Origin: Streptomyces sp. WMMC940
GTDB taxonomy: Bacteria; Actinomycetota; Actinomycetes; Streptomycetales; Streptomycetaceae
Assembly (NCBI RefSeq): GCF_027460265.1
Contig: NZ_JAPZBC010000001.1
Span: forward strand, 5,436,001-5,500,000
Reading direction: 5' to 3'
DNA length: 64,000 nucleotides
Shown here: positions 16,265 to 23,840 of the stretch, piece by piece
Numbering within the stretch: position 1 is the stretch's first letter
Layout of the letters: each line of letters begins with the position of its first letter
Made by a program: the position numbers and the translations under genes
The notes under the pieces: generated by a model
The model's input: only the letters and a program-made list of their open reading frames with translations
Databases searched by the model: none
Told to the model about the DNA's origin: nothing

Positions 16265-16298
16265 GGGTGGCTCCGGAGGGTGAGAAGGGGAACGGTGG

Positions 16299-17159
16299 TC
16301 AGCGGCTGTGCCCCGGGCGCGGTATCTGCGGAGCCGACGGCGGGTGCGGTCCCGGGATGAACGGCCGTGCGCCGACAGGCGAAGGCGCCACGGTGGAACA
16401 CGAGTTGGCAGCCTGGGTACGACGGACATCCAGAGGAGTCGGCACCGGGGGCTTGACCGGGGTCGCCGTTGCCTGCGGGGGAAGGCGGCGCAAGTCGTCG
16501 CCGTAGCGGATGACCGGTGCCGGATCAGTGAGCGCGGTGTTCATCGCGGCCACCAGGGCCTCCGGGGTGAAGGACGAGGCGGTCGCGTATCACTGGTTTC
16601 CAGGCGGTCCGGCCAGCATGAGCCACCGCTCTTGGTGGCCCGTCATCTCGGCGGTGTGGTCGAGGCGGGTCCGGCGGAGGTGGACCTCGGCCAGGCCGTC
16701 CGGAGAGTGGAAGGAGATGTCTGCCGCGCCGTAGCGGTGGCTCCAGCCAGCTGCCGCCAGCGGTGTGCCGACGTCGCGCGCCGCCAGGTTGCTGTTGCCG
16801 TAGTAGAGGTAGGAGTCGGGGCCCTCGGTGTAGGCGGCGGCGAGCGCGGTGGTGAATCCGGCGACGATCTCGGTCGGGGTGCTTTCCTGGAAGGTGACCA
16901 GCCAGCGGGGCATCGCGAAGGGGTCGGAGTACGCCGTGATTTTCCACAGCGCATCGTCCTCGCCTTCGGGCAGGTACCCCAGGCGGATGGTCTGCTCGGG
17001 TGCGTTGACGTACACATTGCCCATCTCGTCGTGATTCAGCTTCCAGCCCACGTCGAGGAGAGGCTGGAGGGCAGGATCGCCGGTGAAGGTCGATCCGGCC
17101 AGGTATCGCGGGGTGACGTGGTACTCGCGCCACCGCTCGTCGTTCAGGTCGTACAGCAC
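16299..17159 (-). pseudogene. DUF317 protein interrupted by an in-frame TGA
   Basis: GTG 17159 (GGAG 5 bases upstream) opens a DUF317 protein: VGWKLNHDEMGNVYVNAPEQ, FTTALAAAYTEGPDSYLYYG, then a second domain with SHRYGAADISFHSPDGLAEV. After HQERWLMLAGPPGNQ comes TGA at 16590-16592. The very same frame continues beyond it as YATASSFTPEALVAAMNTAL and YGDDLRRLP, the usual DUF317 C-terminal region. A TGG-to-TGA change (Trp to stop) explains it. The product would be a 189-residue truncation, unless readthrough or a base-call error is involved. Confidence 0.75.
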
Positions 17160-17178
17160 GGCTTCTCCAAGGGCGTGG

Positions 17179-18030
17179 TCAGCGGCGGGGCGAGGGGCCA
17201 GGCGCGGGCATGCCGACGGTGGCTGAGGCAACGCGTGGAGTCGCTCCGGCCTGCGAGGTGTTGGGTGTGCGGGCGAGCGCGGCCGACTGGCGCGGGTTGG
17301 CGCTCGCGTGGGTGGGCGTGACGGTGACGTACGGCAGATTCCGTTCGGGGATGCCCGACAGTGGACGCTCGACGGGCTCGGTGCTGCTGAGCGCGAGCAC
17401 GGCCTCGTGCACCAGGTAGAGCGGGGTGGCGCTGGTGAAGTCGGCGTGCCAGCGATCGCCGTTGACGTGGTCCACGCAGCCGTACATGGTCCACTGCGTC
17501 GGCCCTTCGCCCTCCAACTCCATGGAGTCGTCGAGGTGGCCCTTGCGCAGAGCGAAATAGGCGTGCCCGTCCGGGGAGCGCTGGTAGAGGTACATGGCGG
17601 TGTCGTCGGTCTTCCACTCGCGGTCTGCCAACGCCCCGGCGGGGCTGCTGGGTTGGTGGTGGGGGCCGCCGTGCAGGAAGTCGCGATGGTTGCTGGGCAG
17701 GCCCTCGGTGAGCGCGGTGGTGAAAGCGGAAGTGATCTCTGCTGGGGTGTTCCTGCTGAAGGTGGCCCACCAGAGAGGTGTGCCGAGTGGCTCGCGGTAC
17801 TGGATGGCCTTCCATCCGCCGTACCGGCTCTTGGGCAGGTAGGCGACCTGCGCGTCCTGGCGCGGGCTGGTGAACATCAGGCCGGTGGCGGTGGTCGCCT
17901 TGCCCCAGCCCCGGGCGTCGCACAGAGCGTCGTAGACGGCGGCGGTGTCGCCTCGCCCGGCGAGATAGACGGGACGGACCAGCAGATCGGTGTCGGGCGC
18001 GAGGTCGCCCGGAGGAGAGGTCGCAATCAC
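17179..18030 (-). CDS. DUF317 two-domain protein
   Basis: A 283-residue protein with two DUF317 copies: the first at about 15-105 (WGKATTATGLMFTSPRQDAQ, FTTALTEGLPSNHRDFLHGG) and the second at about 115-205 (WKTDDTAMYLYQRSPDGHAY). A Pro/Ser-rich tail follows. GTG 18030 follows CAGGAG with 7-base spacing. It is 19 bases upstream of the damaged paralogue at 16299-17159. Confidence 0.75.
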   Translation of the reverse strand: MIATSPPGDLAPDTDLLVRPVYLAGRGDTAAVYDALCDARGWGKATTATGLMFTSPRQDAQVAYLPKSRYGGWKAIQYREPLGTPLWWATFSRNTPAEITSAFTTALTEGLPSNHRDFLHGGPHHQPSSPAGALADREWKTDDTAMYLYQRSPDGHAYFALRKGHLDDSMELEGEGPTQWTMYGCVDHVNGDRWHADFTSATPLYLVHEAVLALSSTEPVERPLSGIPERNLPYVTVTPTHASANPRQSAALARTPNTSQAGATPRVASATVGMPAPGPSPRR

Positions 18031-18060
18031 GGAGCGGCTCCTGGAGGAGGTGGGGAACGG

Positions 18061-18103
18061 GCCCGCGCGCGGCCGGAAGCGGACTGCTCGGGAGCGCGCG
18101 GGC
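18061..18103. terminator. 10-bp GC hairpin between leftward genes
   Basis: GCCCGCGCGC at 18061-18070 pairs perfectly with GCGCGCGGGC at 18094-18103. It lies between the gene ending at 18125 and the DUF317 start at 18030 and may act as terminator or attenuator. Confidence 0.45.
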
Positions 18104-18124
18104 ACGGGGCGGCGGTGACGTGGA

Positions 18125-18671
18125 TCAGTGAGGATCGCGATCGGCGCGGAGACGCTGGAGTACCGTGCCGAGGCGGCGGTTGCTGACGTGGATGCCGCGG
18201 GCGCGCAGGCCTTGCCGCAGGGCTTCGCGGTTGAGCCGGGGCAGACGGGCGGCGACCTGGCGGGCTACGGCTATAAGGTCCTCATCACCCGGCGCGGGGC
18301 CGGATCGCCGGGCGGCCGAAGGCCGACGGGCCGGCAGGCTGGTCCAGGAGGAGACGGACGTCCAGCAGGTCCCAGACCGCCTCGGCTTCCGACTGCTCCC
18401 GGCGTTCGAGGTCCACGACCTCGGCCGCGTACCGCAGCACGAGGTCGTCGAGGGTGTGTTCGCCGGAGCGGCAGCGCTGCCAGGCAGCGTCGAGATTGCG
18501 GCGGGCGGCACGGGCATGGGCGTTCGTCTCGGCCAGACCACCGAGCCGCCGCAGCACGATCGGCAGAACGGGATCGCCCGAGCCGCCGTGCGCGCCGTCG
18601 CGCCGGAGGTCCTCCAGCGGGCGGCCGTACCGGTGCTCGACCAAGTGGCGGGTGTAGATCGCGGTGGACAT
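18125..18671 (-). pseudogene. frameshifted hypothetical protein with C-terminal HTH-like tail
   Basis: ATG 18671 opens a coherent 115-residue stretch (TRHLVEHRYGRPLEDLRRDG, LRRLGGLAETNAHARAARRN, EAEAVWDLLDVRLLLDQ). It then hits TGA at 18285-18287. A +1 shift around 18290-18330 restores a coherent frame: GDEDLIAVARQVAARLPRLN, then EALRQGLRARGIHVSNRRLG, a small helix-turn-helix-like tail. The joined product would be about 180 residues. A single extra base in a C/G run is the simplest cause. Confidence 0.65.
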
Positions 18672-18697
18672 AGGGGACGTCCTTTCCGGGGGGAGAA

Positions 18698-19531
18698 TCA
18701 GCGGGAAGGGGAAGGCTTGGTGGCAGCGCCTGTAGCGGGTGCTGCAACTGAATCGGCGACGACACCGGAGATCGCCGCAGTGTTGCTGCGGTTGAGGGCG
18801 GCGGATACGCGCGGCGTGGCCGTACGTGCATCTCGAAGGGCGGCCTCGCCCTGCGGCGTGAGCGAGAGGAGCTGTCCGGGCCGGTACAGTCCCTCGCTGG
18901 TGTCCTGGTCCAATAGCCCGTCGGCGACCAGCCGTCGGACGGTTTCGGGCCAGACCTCCGGGTTGGGGCGTTGGCCCCGTCCGTCGGAGAGATAGATGTA
19001 GCCGTAGGCCCCGCTCTGGTGAAATCGAAGCCCGCCCGCCTCTACGGCTTCAAGGGCTCCGAGCTGGCGATCACCCGCGACGGCCCAGTCATCGTCCGGC
19101 CCCGGCGCCTGCTCCGGGGCCGGGCCCAGGCCCTGGAGCGGTGCCTTCGAGGCCGGCTCGGCGTCGGACTCGGGCAGAAGACGGTGGTACCTGGACACGG
19201 CCCGGGTCAGTTGCTCGTAAGCCGCACCCCGGCGGGGGACGAGCAGCTCGATCTGCGGACCCGTGGTGCCGAGGATGCCGTACCAGCCGCGCATGCCGGC
19301 GTGATCGCCCCGTCCGACGGGCTCAAGAAGTTCGATCGCGGACTGGGCGGCGCGGGTCAACCGGCCGTGCAGCTCGTCGACATCGCGGGCGGCCTCGGCG
19401 ACCATCCTGCCGACGAGGTAAAGCGGGTCGCGGGGCGGATGGTCGTCGCTCAGAGCCCAGGGGTCCTCGACGCCGAACTCCTCGGCGACCAGGTGCGCGC
19501 CGGGCCGTTTCGTCATGTCATGGGGGTTCAT
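18698..19531 (-). CDS. hypothetical element protein with winged-helix-like C-terminus
   Basis: A 277-residue protein. The N-terminal half is helical (YLVGRMVAEAARDVDELHGR). Residues about 175-245 (GYIYLSDGRGQRPNPEVWPE, then RRLVADGLLDQDTSEGLYRP, LLSLTPQGEAALRDA) look like a winged helix. Its ATG overlaps the stop of the upstream gene (ATGA), so it is the last of a four-gene coupled string starting at 22038. Confidence 0.65.
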   Translation of the reverse strand: MNPHDMTKRPGAHLVAEEFGVEDPWALSDDHPPRDPLYLVGRMVAEAARDVDELHGRLTRAAQSAIELLEPVGRGDHAGMRGWYGILGTTGPQIELLVPRRGAAYEQLTRAVSRYHRLLPESDAEPASKAPLQGLGPAPEQAPGPDDDWAVAGDRQLGALEAVEAGGLRFHQSGAYGYIYLSDGRGQRPNPEVWPETVRRLVADGLLDQDTSEGLYRPGQLLSLTPQGEAALRDARTATPRVSAALNRSNTAAISGVVADSVAAPATGAATKPSPSR

Positions 19532-20196
19532 TCGGCAGCGTCCATCCGGGCGAGCAGGGAGCGCACCAGGGTGGGCAGGCTGTCGGGGCCCTCGCCGATG
19601 CAGACGTGATCGGTTACCTCGCCGAGGACGTACGCGGCGTCTTCGAGCAGGCCGCTGGAGATCTCCATGCAGGCGTCGGTGATCCGGGAGGCGGCGAGCA
19701 GGGACCGGGAGAGCACCTCGACGTAGTCGCCGGGGCTGAGGTCGGCAGCCTCGGCGGCTGTGCGGATGGCGGCCAACTCCAGCGCGCTGAAGGCGAAGTC
19801 GAACGCGTCGTCCTGGTCCGTTGGCGATGGCGCGACGAGGGCCGGGGCCGGCGGCTCGGCGGGGAGGCCGACGCGCGTGCAGATCTGGTCCACGGAGGCG
19901 GTCAGCTCGGCGAGGGACTCGGTGAGCCAGCCGAGCGCGGAAGCGTAGGACGCCAGGGTGAACAGACCGGCGGGGGTGGAAGGCAGCGGCTCCTCGACGA
20001 CGAACTCTTCGAGCCGGTCGTTCAGTTCGCGGACCACCCGGGGGCCGGCGGAGAGCGCGCCGAGGACGGGATGCAGGTAGGAGCGGCCGGCGGAGGTGGG
20101 GTACTCGGTCGTGAGGACCTCCGAGACGCTCCGCGCGGCGTCGGTGAGCAGCCCGGCCAGTTCGGTGCGGTCGAGGGACGCACGGTCGGCGGTCAT
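19528..20196 (-). CDS. hypothetical helical protein
   Basis: A 222-residue acidic all-alpha protein (LAGLLTDAARSVSEVLTTEY, LGWLTESLAELTASVDQICT, LSPGDYVEVLSRSLLAASRI). No family recognised. It overlaps both neighbours by 4 bases (ATGA junctions), showing translational coupling and suggesting the products act together. Confidence 0.65.
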   Translation of the reverse strand: MTADRASLDRTELAGLLTDAARSVSEVLTTEYPTSAGRSYLHPVLGALSAGPRVVRELNDRLEEFVVEEPLPSTPAGLFTLASYASALGWLTESLAELTASVDQICTRVGLPAEPPAPALVAPSPTDQDDAFDFAFSALELAAIRTAAEAADLSPGDYVEVLSRSLLAASRITDACMEISSGLLEDAAYVLGEVTDHVCIGEGPDSLPTLVRSLLARMDAAE

Positions 20197-20681
20197 CGCA
20201 TGGAGGCCTTTCGGGAGGCGGCCGGGGCGGCGGGGCTGGCTGCCGCCGGTGCGGTGGCCGGGATGGATGCGGTCGGGTCGATCGCGTGGGGGGATCGGGA
20301 CCGGGCCGCCTGGACTCGGGCCTCGGCCGCCGCGTCGGTGCCCTCCTGCCGGTTGAGGCCGATGCGGTTGGTGCGGAGCTGGGCCGTGCGGTAGACCGCG
20401 TAGTCCTCCCGGGCACCGGCCGCTACGAGGTAGATCTCGCGCTTGTGGGTCGAGGTGGGCGGGGCCGGGCGGAACTGGATGACCATCCGGTAGGAGACGG
20501 CCGGGTCGACGTAGACCTTGTGGAAGCCCGCGAGGCGGCCGGTCAGCGGCAGGCAGTCGTCGCTGCCGTGGACCAGATTCTGCAGTTCAAGCAGCGCCAG
20601 GTCGCGGATCTCGTCGGGGAGTTGACCCAGGTCCGCGATGGCGTCCGGGTGGGCGGCGAAGGCGAAGCGGGCGCGGCTCAC
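20193..20681 (-). CDS. RelE/ParE-like protein with C-terminal extension
   Basis: The first 110 residues fit the RelE/ParE fold: PDAIADLGQLPDEIRDLALL (first helices), KVYVDPAVSYRMVIQFRP (central sheet) and KREIYLVAAGAREDYAVYRT (last strand with the family's YxxA-type end). The final 50 residues are Ala/Pro-rich. RelE toxins cleave mRNA on the ribosome and normally have a small antitoxin beside them; here both neighbours are larger coupled genes. It may be a solitary or repurposed RelE fold. Confidence 0.6.
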   Translation of the reverse strand: MSRARFAFAAHPDAIADLGQLPDEIRDLALLELQNLVHGSDDCLPLTGRLAGFHKVYVDPAVSYRMVIQFRPAPPTSTHKREIYLVAAGAREDYAVYRTAQLRTNRIGLNRQEGTDAAAEARVQAARSRSPHAIDPTASIPATAPAAASPAAPAASRKASMR

Positions 20682-21445
20682 ATCGGCCTCTGAGGGGTCG
20701 GGCGCTGGGCCGTTCCCGCCGACGGCGCGATGCTCGTGTCGAGGCCGGCTTTCGGGATCGCGGAGGCACCCGCTAACCGGGTGAGGGCGGCGAGGGTCAG
20801 CCGGGCGGCGGCCTCACCGCGGTAGTCCGGCGGCTGCGGCAGCGGACTGCCGCGGTGCTCCAGCCAGTGGCGGGCGGCGGCCTCGTCGGCGAAGGCGCCC
20901 TCGCGCATCGTGTATGTGTGGGCGTCGGGGTTCCCCTCTTCGAGGAAGACGCGAATCGGTGCCTGGGCGGCGCTGGAGTCACGGGTCAACGTCCACGTCT
21001 CGCACGGGGCGAAGTCCGAGGTCCGGCTGTCGAGGACCTTGTAACGAGAGCCCGACTCCCGGATCTGCCGCTCGACCCAGAGGGTGAGATCGTCGGCGGG
21101 CTTCAGAAAGTCCCCCTTGGCCTGGGCGATCCGCTCGGGCGGGCAGCCATGCTCGATCAGCCAGTTCTGGGCGAACGGCAGGCTGGCGTGGTTCGCGGTC
21201 TCGAAGGTGAACGTGCGCTTGCGTAGGTCCCGCGTGATCTTGATGGCAACGAGCGCCGGATCACCGGGAACGCCCCAGGTCATCGACCTGTCGTGGGCGA
21301 CGAGGTAGCTGTGCGTCCCCTCCGGGGTGGTGTGGTGCTCGGCCAGCACGGTCAGGTCTCCGGCCCAGATGCTGCTCTCGGCCAGTTCGGAGGCGGCGTC
21401 GGCAGGCTCGAAGTCGGCGAGGCGGAAGTCGGGTTCGGCGATCAC
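20678..21445 (-). CDS. hypothetical element protein
   Basis: A 255-residue protein. GTG 21445 overlaps the DUF4913 stop, and its own stop overlaps the RelE-like start. It has two resembling halves, each with a beta-rich SYLVAHDRSMTWGV or ETWTLTRDSSAAQAPIRVFL stretch followed by an (A/E)NWLIEHG or RHWLEHRG helix. That internal duplication is visible by eye. Function unknown. Confidence 0.6.
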   Translation of the reverse strand: MIAEPDFRLADFEPADAASELAESSIWAGDLTVLAEHHTTPEGTHSYLVAHDRSMTWGVPGDPALVAIKITRDLRKRTFTFETANHASLPFAQNWLIEHGCPPERIAQAKGDFLKPADDLTLWVERQIRESGSRYKVLDSRTSDFAPCETWTLTRDSSAAQAPIRVFLEEGNPDAHTYTMREGAFADEAAARHWLEHRGSPLPQPPDYRGEAAARLTLAALTRLAGASAIPKAGLDTSIAPSAGTAQRPTPQRPM

Positions 21446-22038
21446 CGGGTGGCTCCCGTCAGCTCGAGTGCCGGGGTGGCCAGCACGCGGTGGTTGGGCC
21501 GGGTCGGGCTCGTCGTGCATGCGGCGAAGGGGCCGTCGGGGGCACGGAGATGAACCAGGGCCTGGTCGAGGTGGTCGCGGTGCCACGTCGAGGGACCGGA
21601 CAGGCCGGCCTCGGCGTCGGTGAGCTGCTGCCACGCGAGCCAGAGCGCGTGCAGCCGGGCAACGGCCTCGGGGTGTTCGTGCCACTGGTCGCACCACGGT
21701 CGGGTGGTGCTGATCTCCCGTCCGTAGACGGGCAGGAACAGGTAGTTCACCCAGTCACTGAGCGCGGCCAGCTCGACGGCGTACGCCTCGCCGCCCAGTG
21801 CGAGGATGAACACCGAGGCCGGGGCGGCTGCCTTGTCGGCGTCGGCGGCGGCTGCGGTGGAGGTGCCCGCGGTGGGCTGAGGGGTGGGGACGGGCTCGGA
21901 GCCGAGGCGGTCGAGGATGACGCCGTGCTGGCGTACCTCCGCCATGGTCTTGGCGAGGGTGCTCGCGAGATCGTCGAGGTCGCCGTCGGGGACGCGGAAC
22001 GGCTCGGGCTCGGGGGTGGCCTTGCTGGGGTCGGACAT
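21442..22038 (-). CDS. DUF4913 protein
   Basis: A 198-residue protein. The DUF4913 core runs from about 95 to 160 (LSDWVNYLFLPVYGREI, WCDQWHEHPEAVARLHALWL, AWQQL). The family is common on actinobacterial plasmids and elements, always of unknown role. ATG 22038 is preceded by a TTGGATCCGCC ribosome-site motif shared with three other leftward genes, and by the shared leader element at 22083-22102. It heads the coupled string down to 18698. Confidence 0.8.
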   Translation of the reverse strand: MSDPSKATPEPEPFRVPDGDLDDLASTLAKTMAEVRQHGVILDRLGSEPVPTPQPTAGTSTAAAADADKAAAPASVFILALGGEAYAVELAALSDWVNYLFLPVYGREISTTRPWCDQWHEHPEAVARLHALWLAWQQLTDAEAGLSGPSTWHRDHLDQALVHLRAPDGPFAACTTSPTRPNHRVLATPALELTGATR

Positions 22039-22082
22039 GGCGGATCCAAGGGAGTGAGCGAGCAGGGCGGGGGCGAGGTGCG

Positions 22083-22102
22083 GCGCGCTCTTCTGGAGGT
22101 CA
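22083..22102 (-). repeat. shared leader element, copy 1
   Basis: Read leftward: TGACCTCCAGAAGAGCGCGC, 64 bases before the DUF4913 start codon. Near-identical copies lie at 48907-48929 and 59081-59110, at 64-66 bases from their own start codons. All three begin with (A/G)TGACC, so a short peptide starting M-T-S/T-R-R-A could be read. Confidence 0.65.
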
Positions 22103-22138
22103 CGGCGGTGCTCCCTTCGCAGGTCGGCATGGGCAGGA

Positions 22139-22174
22139 GGATGCGGAGATTCCGCGATTTGGCGCGGCCGGGGA
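22139..22174 (-). repeat. 36-nt repeat, copy A (candidate promoter/operator)
   Basis: Differs at five positions from 51158-51193. The core, read leftward, is GCCAAATCGCGGA. This copy contains GCGGA-GAT-TCCGC, an inverted repeat. Each copy precedes the first gene of a leftward unit. Confidence 0.6.
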
Positions 22175-22191
22175 AACCGGGTAATGGGGCG

Positions 22192-23134
22192 CTACGGCGC
22201 GGTGCAGCGGGGATAGCTCGGGAAGGGAGGTGCCAGCAACTGCATGGCTCGGGTAGCCTGTTGGGGAACCACGCCGTTGCCGAGCGCGGTGAGCTGAGCC
22301 GGTCGGCCGAGTCCCGGAGTGGCGGTCACCCAGCCGGGGGCCAGGCCCTGCATCCACTCCACGAAGTCGGAGCGCAGGCGTCCGGCGGCGTCGGTGGGCG
22401 GCGGCGCGGGGCGGGTGACGTTCTCCCATCGGGCGATGGCGGAGGCGTACGCTCCCCATCGCCCGTCGGTCCCTCCGCCCACAGCGGCAGGACCACCGCC
22501 GACAGGGGCGGGCGCCAGCCCTTGCCCGGACGGCGGCCCGGGGTACCGGTGTCGCTCGCCCCCGGGGTGGGCAGCAGCGACGCTGCCGCGCTCGACAGCG
22601 TCATGTCCCCGTTGCCATGCCGCTGGTTCGGCGAGCCCTTGATCCCGTCCGACGCCTTCGGTGTGGGCAGCAGCCACTCCACCTCGTCGGCCAGGTTCGG
22701 GCCGTGGCCGCCGCTCTTCCTCTTCGAGGGATGCTGGGAGCTGCCGTTCTTGCCGATGTTGCTCGTCGGGGTCTTGAGCAGGGTGCTCGGCGGGCCAGGC
22801 GACGGAAGGTGCGCTCGCGACGATGGGGGGCTCCGACGTCGGAGGCACGAAGCACGAGCCACCTCGCGTCGTACCGGAGATCGGCCAGGGATCCGAGTAC
22901 GGCACCAAGTGCCCGCACAGGAGGCTGGGTTGGGTCGTCTCCCAGACACCACGGACAGAATTCCACGTCGCCAGGGGAACCGGCGGGCGAGGTGAGGAGA
23001 CCTCGGACATTCTCGATCACCACCAAGCAGGGGCGGAGGGCCTCGACCGCACGGGCGACGTGCAGCCACAGCCCCGAGCGGGTGTGGGGGTTGAGTCCGG
23101 CGCGGCGGCCGGCGACGGAGACGTCTTGGACAGG
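22192..23134 (-). pseudogene. C5-cytosine DNA methyltransferase, C-terminal part (frameshifted)
   Basis: Downstream part of the gene begun at 25545, cut off by the group II intron. It opens with PVQDVSVAGRRAG (site of the catalytic motif IV), then VVIENVRGLL (ENV motif) and VLRASDVGAPHRRERTF. Near 22780-22815 coherence jumps frame to LLKTPTSNIGKNGSSQHPSK and VEWLLPTPKASDG, and near 22465 to another frame: YASAIARWENVTRPAPPPTD, FVEWMQGLAPGWVTATPGL, LTALGNGVVPQQA, the typical C-terminal target-recognition/motif X end. A one-base difference at 23125-23134 decides whether motif IV reads PVQ or PC. At least two frameshifts plus the intron make it non-functional. Confidence 0.8.
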
Positions 23135-23140
23135 GGAAAC

Positions 23141-23175
23141 GACTCTGCTGCTCAATTCGGCTGAGCAGCAGAGTC
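23141..23175. repeat. 14-bp perfect hairpin at the intron 5' junction
   Basis: GACTCTGCTGCTCA at 23141-23154 pairs perfectly with TGAGCAGCAGAGTC at 23162-23175 around a 7-base loop. It lies just inside the left junction of the intron and does not belong to the methyltransferase frame. Confidence 0.7.
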
Positions 23176-23840
23176 ATGCCGGGAAGGCCGCAACGGTCAC
23201 CGCGTTGTCGCAGGTCATGGTCCGCGTGTCGGAGTTGCCCCGGAATTGGGCAGCAGAGGTACGTCCAGCAGCTCGGGCGTCCGTAGAGGATCGAGGAGGT
23301 TGAAGGGATGTAACCGAGTGTCAAGCTCAGGGCAGCCAGCCGGTGGAAGTCCGGTCCGGGGAGACGCCAGGGTCCCCGGTAGCTGAGTCCCGGCGCCGAT
23401 TGAGAGGCCGGCGTCGAAGTGGAGTGACAAGCGCCCTTCGGGGGCGTGCAACCGGCCGGTCCGCAGCATGAAGCGAAGCCTGCAGCGTCGTGACTTAATC
23501 CCGCCCGAGGGCGGCCAAGGAGGTGCCGAGCCCGTCTCTGTTGGGCGAAGGCCATGGAAGGCGTCCGGGAACCTGGAGCGGGCGCCGAGGAACCTCCCGG
23601 CGTAAGGGGCGTGGAACGGTTGGAGGGTTGTCCTGGGAACTGGAGAGATCCTCCTCGGCCCCGGGGGTTTGCGGCCCGGGAAGCGTGGCTCGCCTATAAC
23701 CGGCGGAACCGGGAAGTGGCGGGCTGCCGAGAGGAAGTCGGAGGGGGCAGTAGTAGTGCCGATCGGCGGGACAACACAACCCGCCGGGAGCGAAGGGCCC
23801 CTGCTTCATCGATGCGTGACACGAACAAGGAGGTGCCCGG

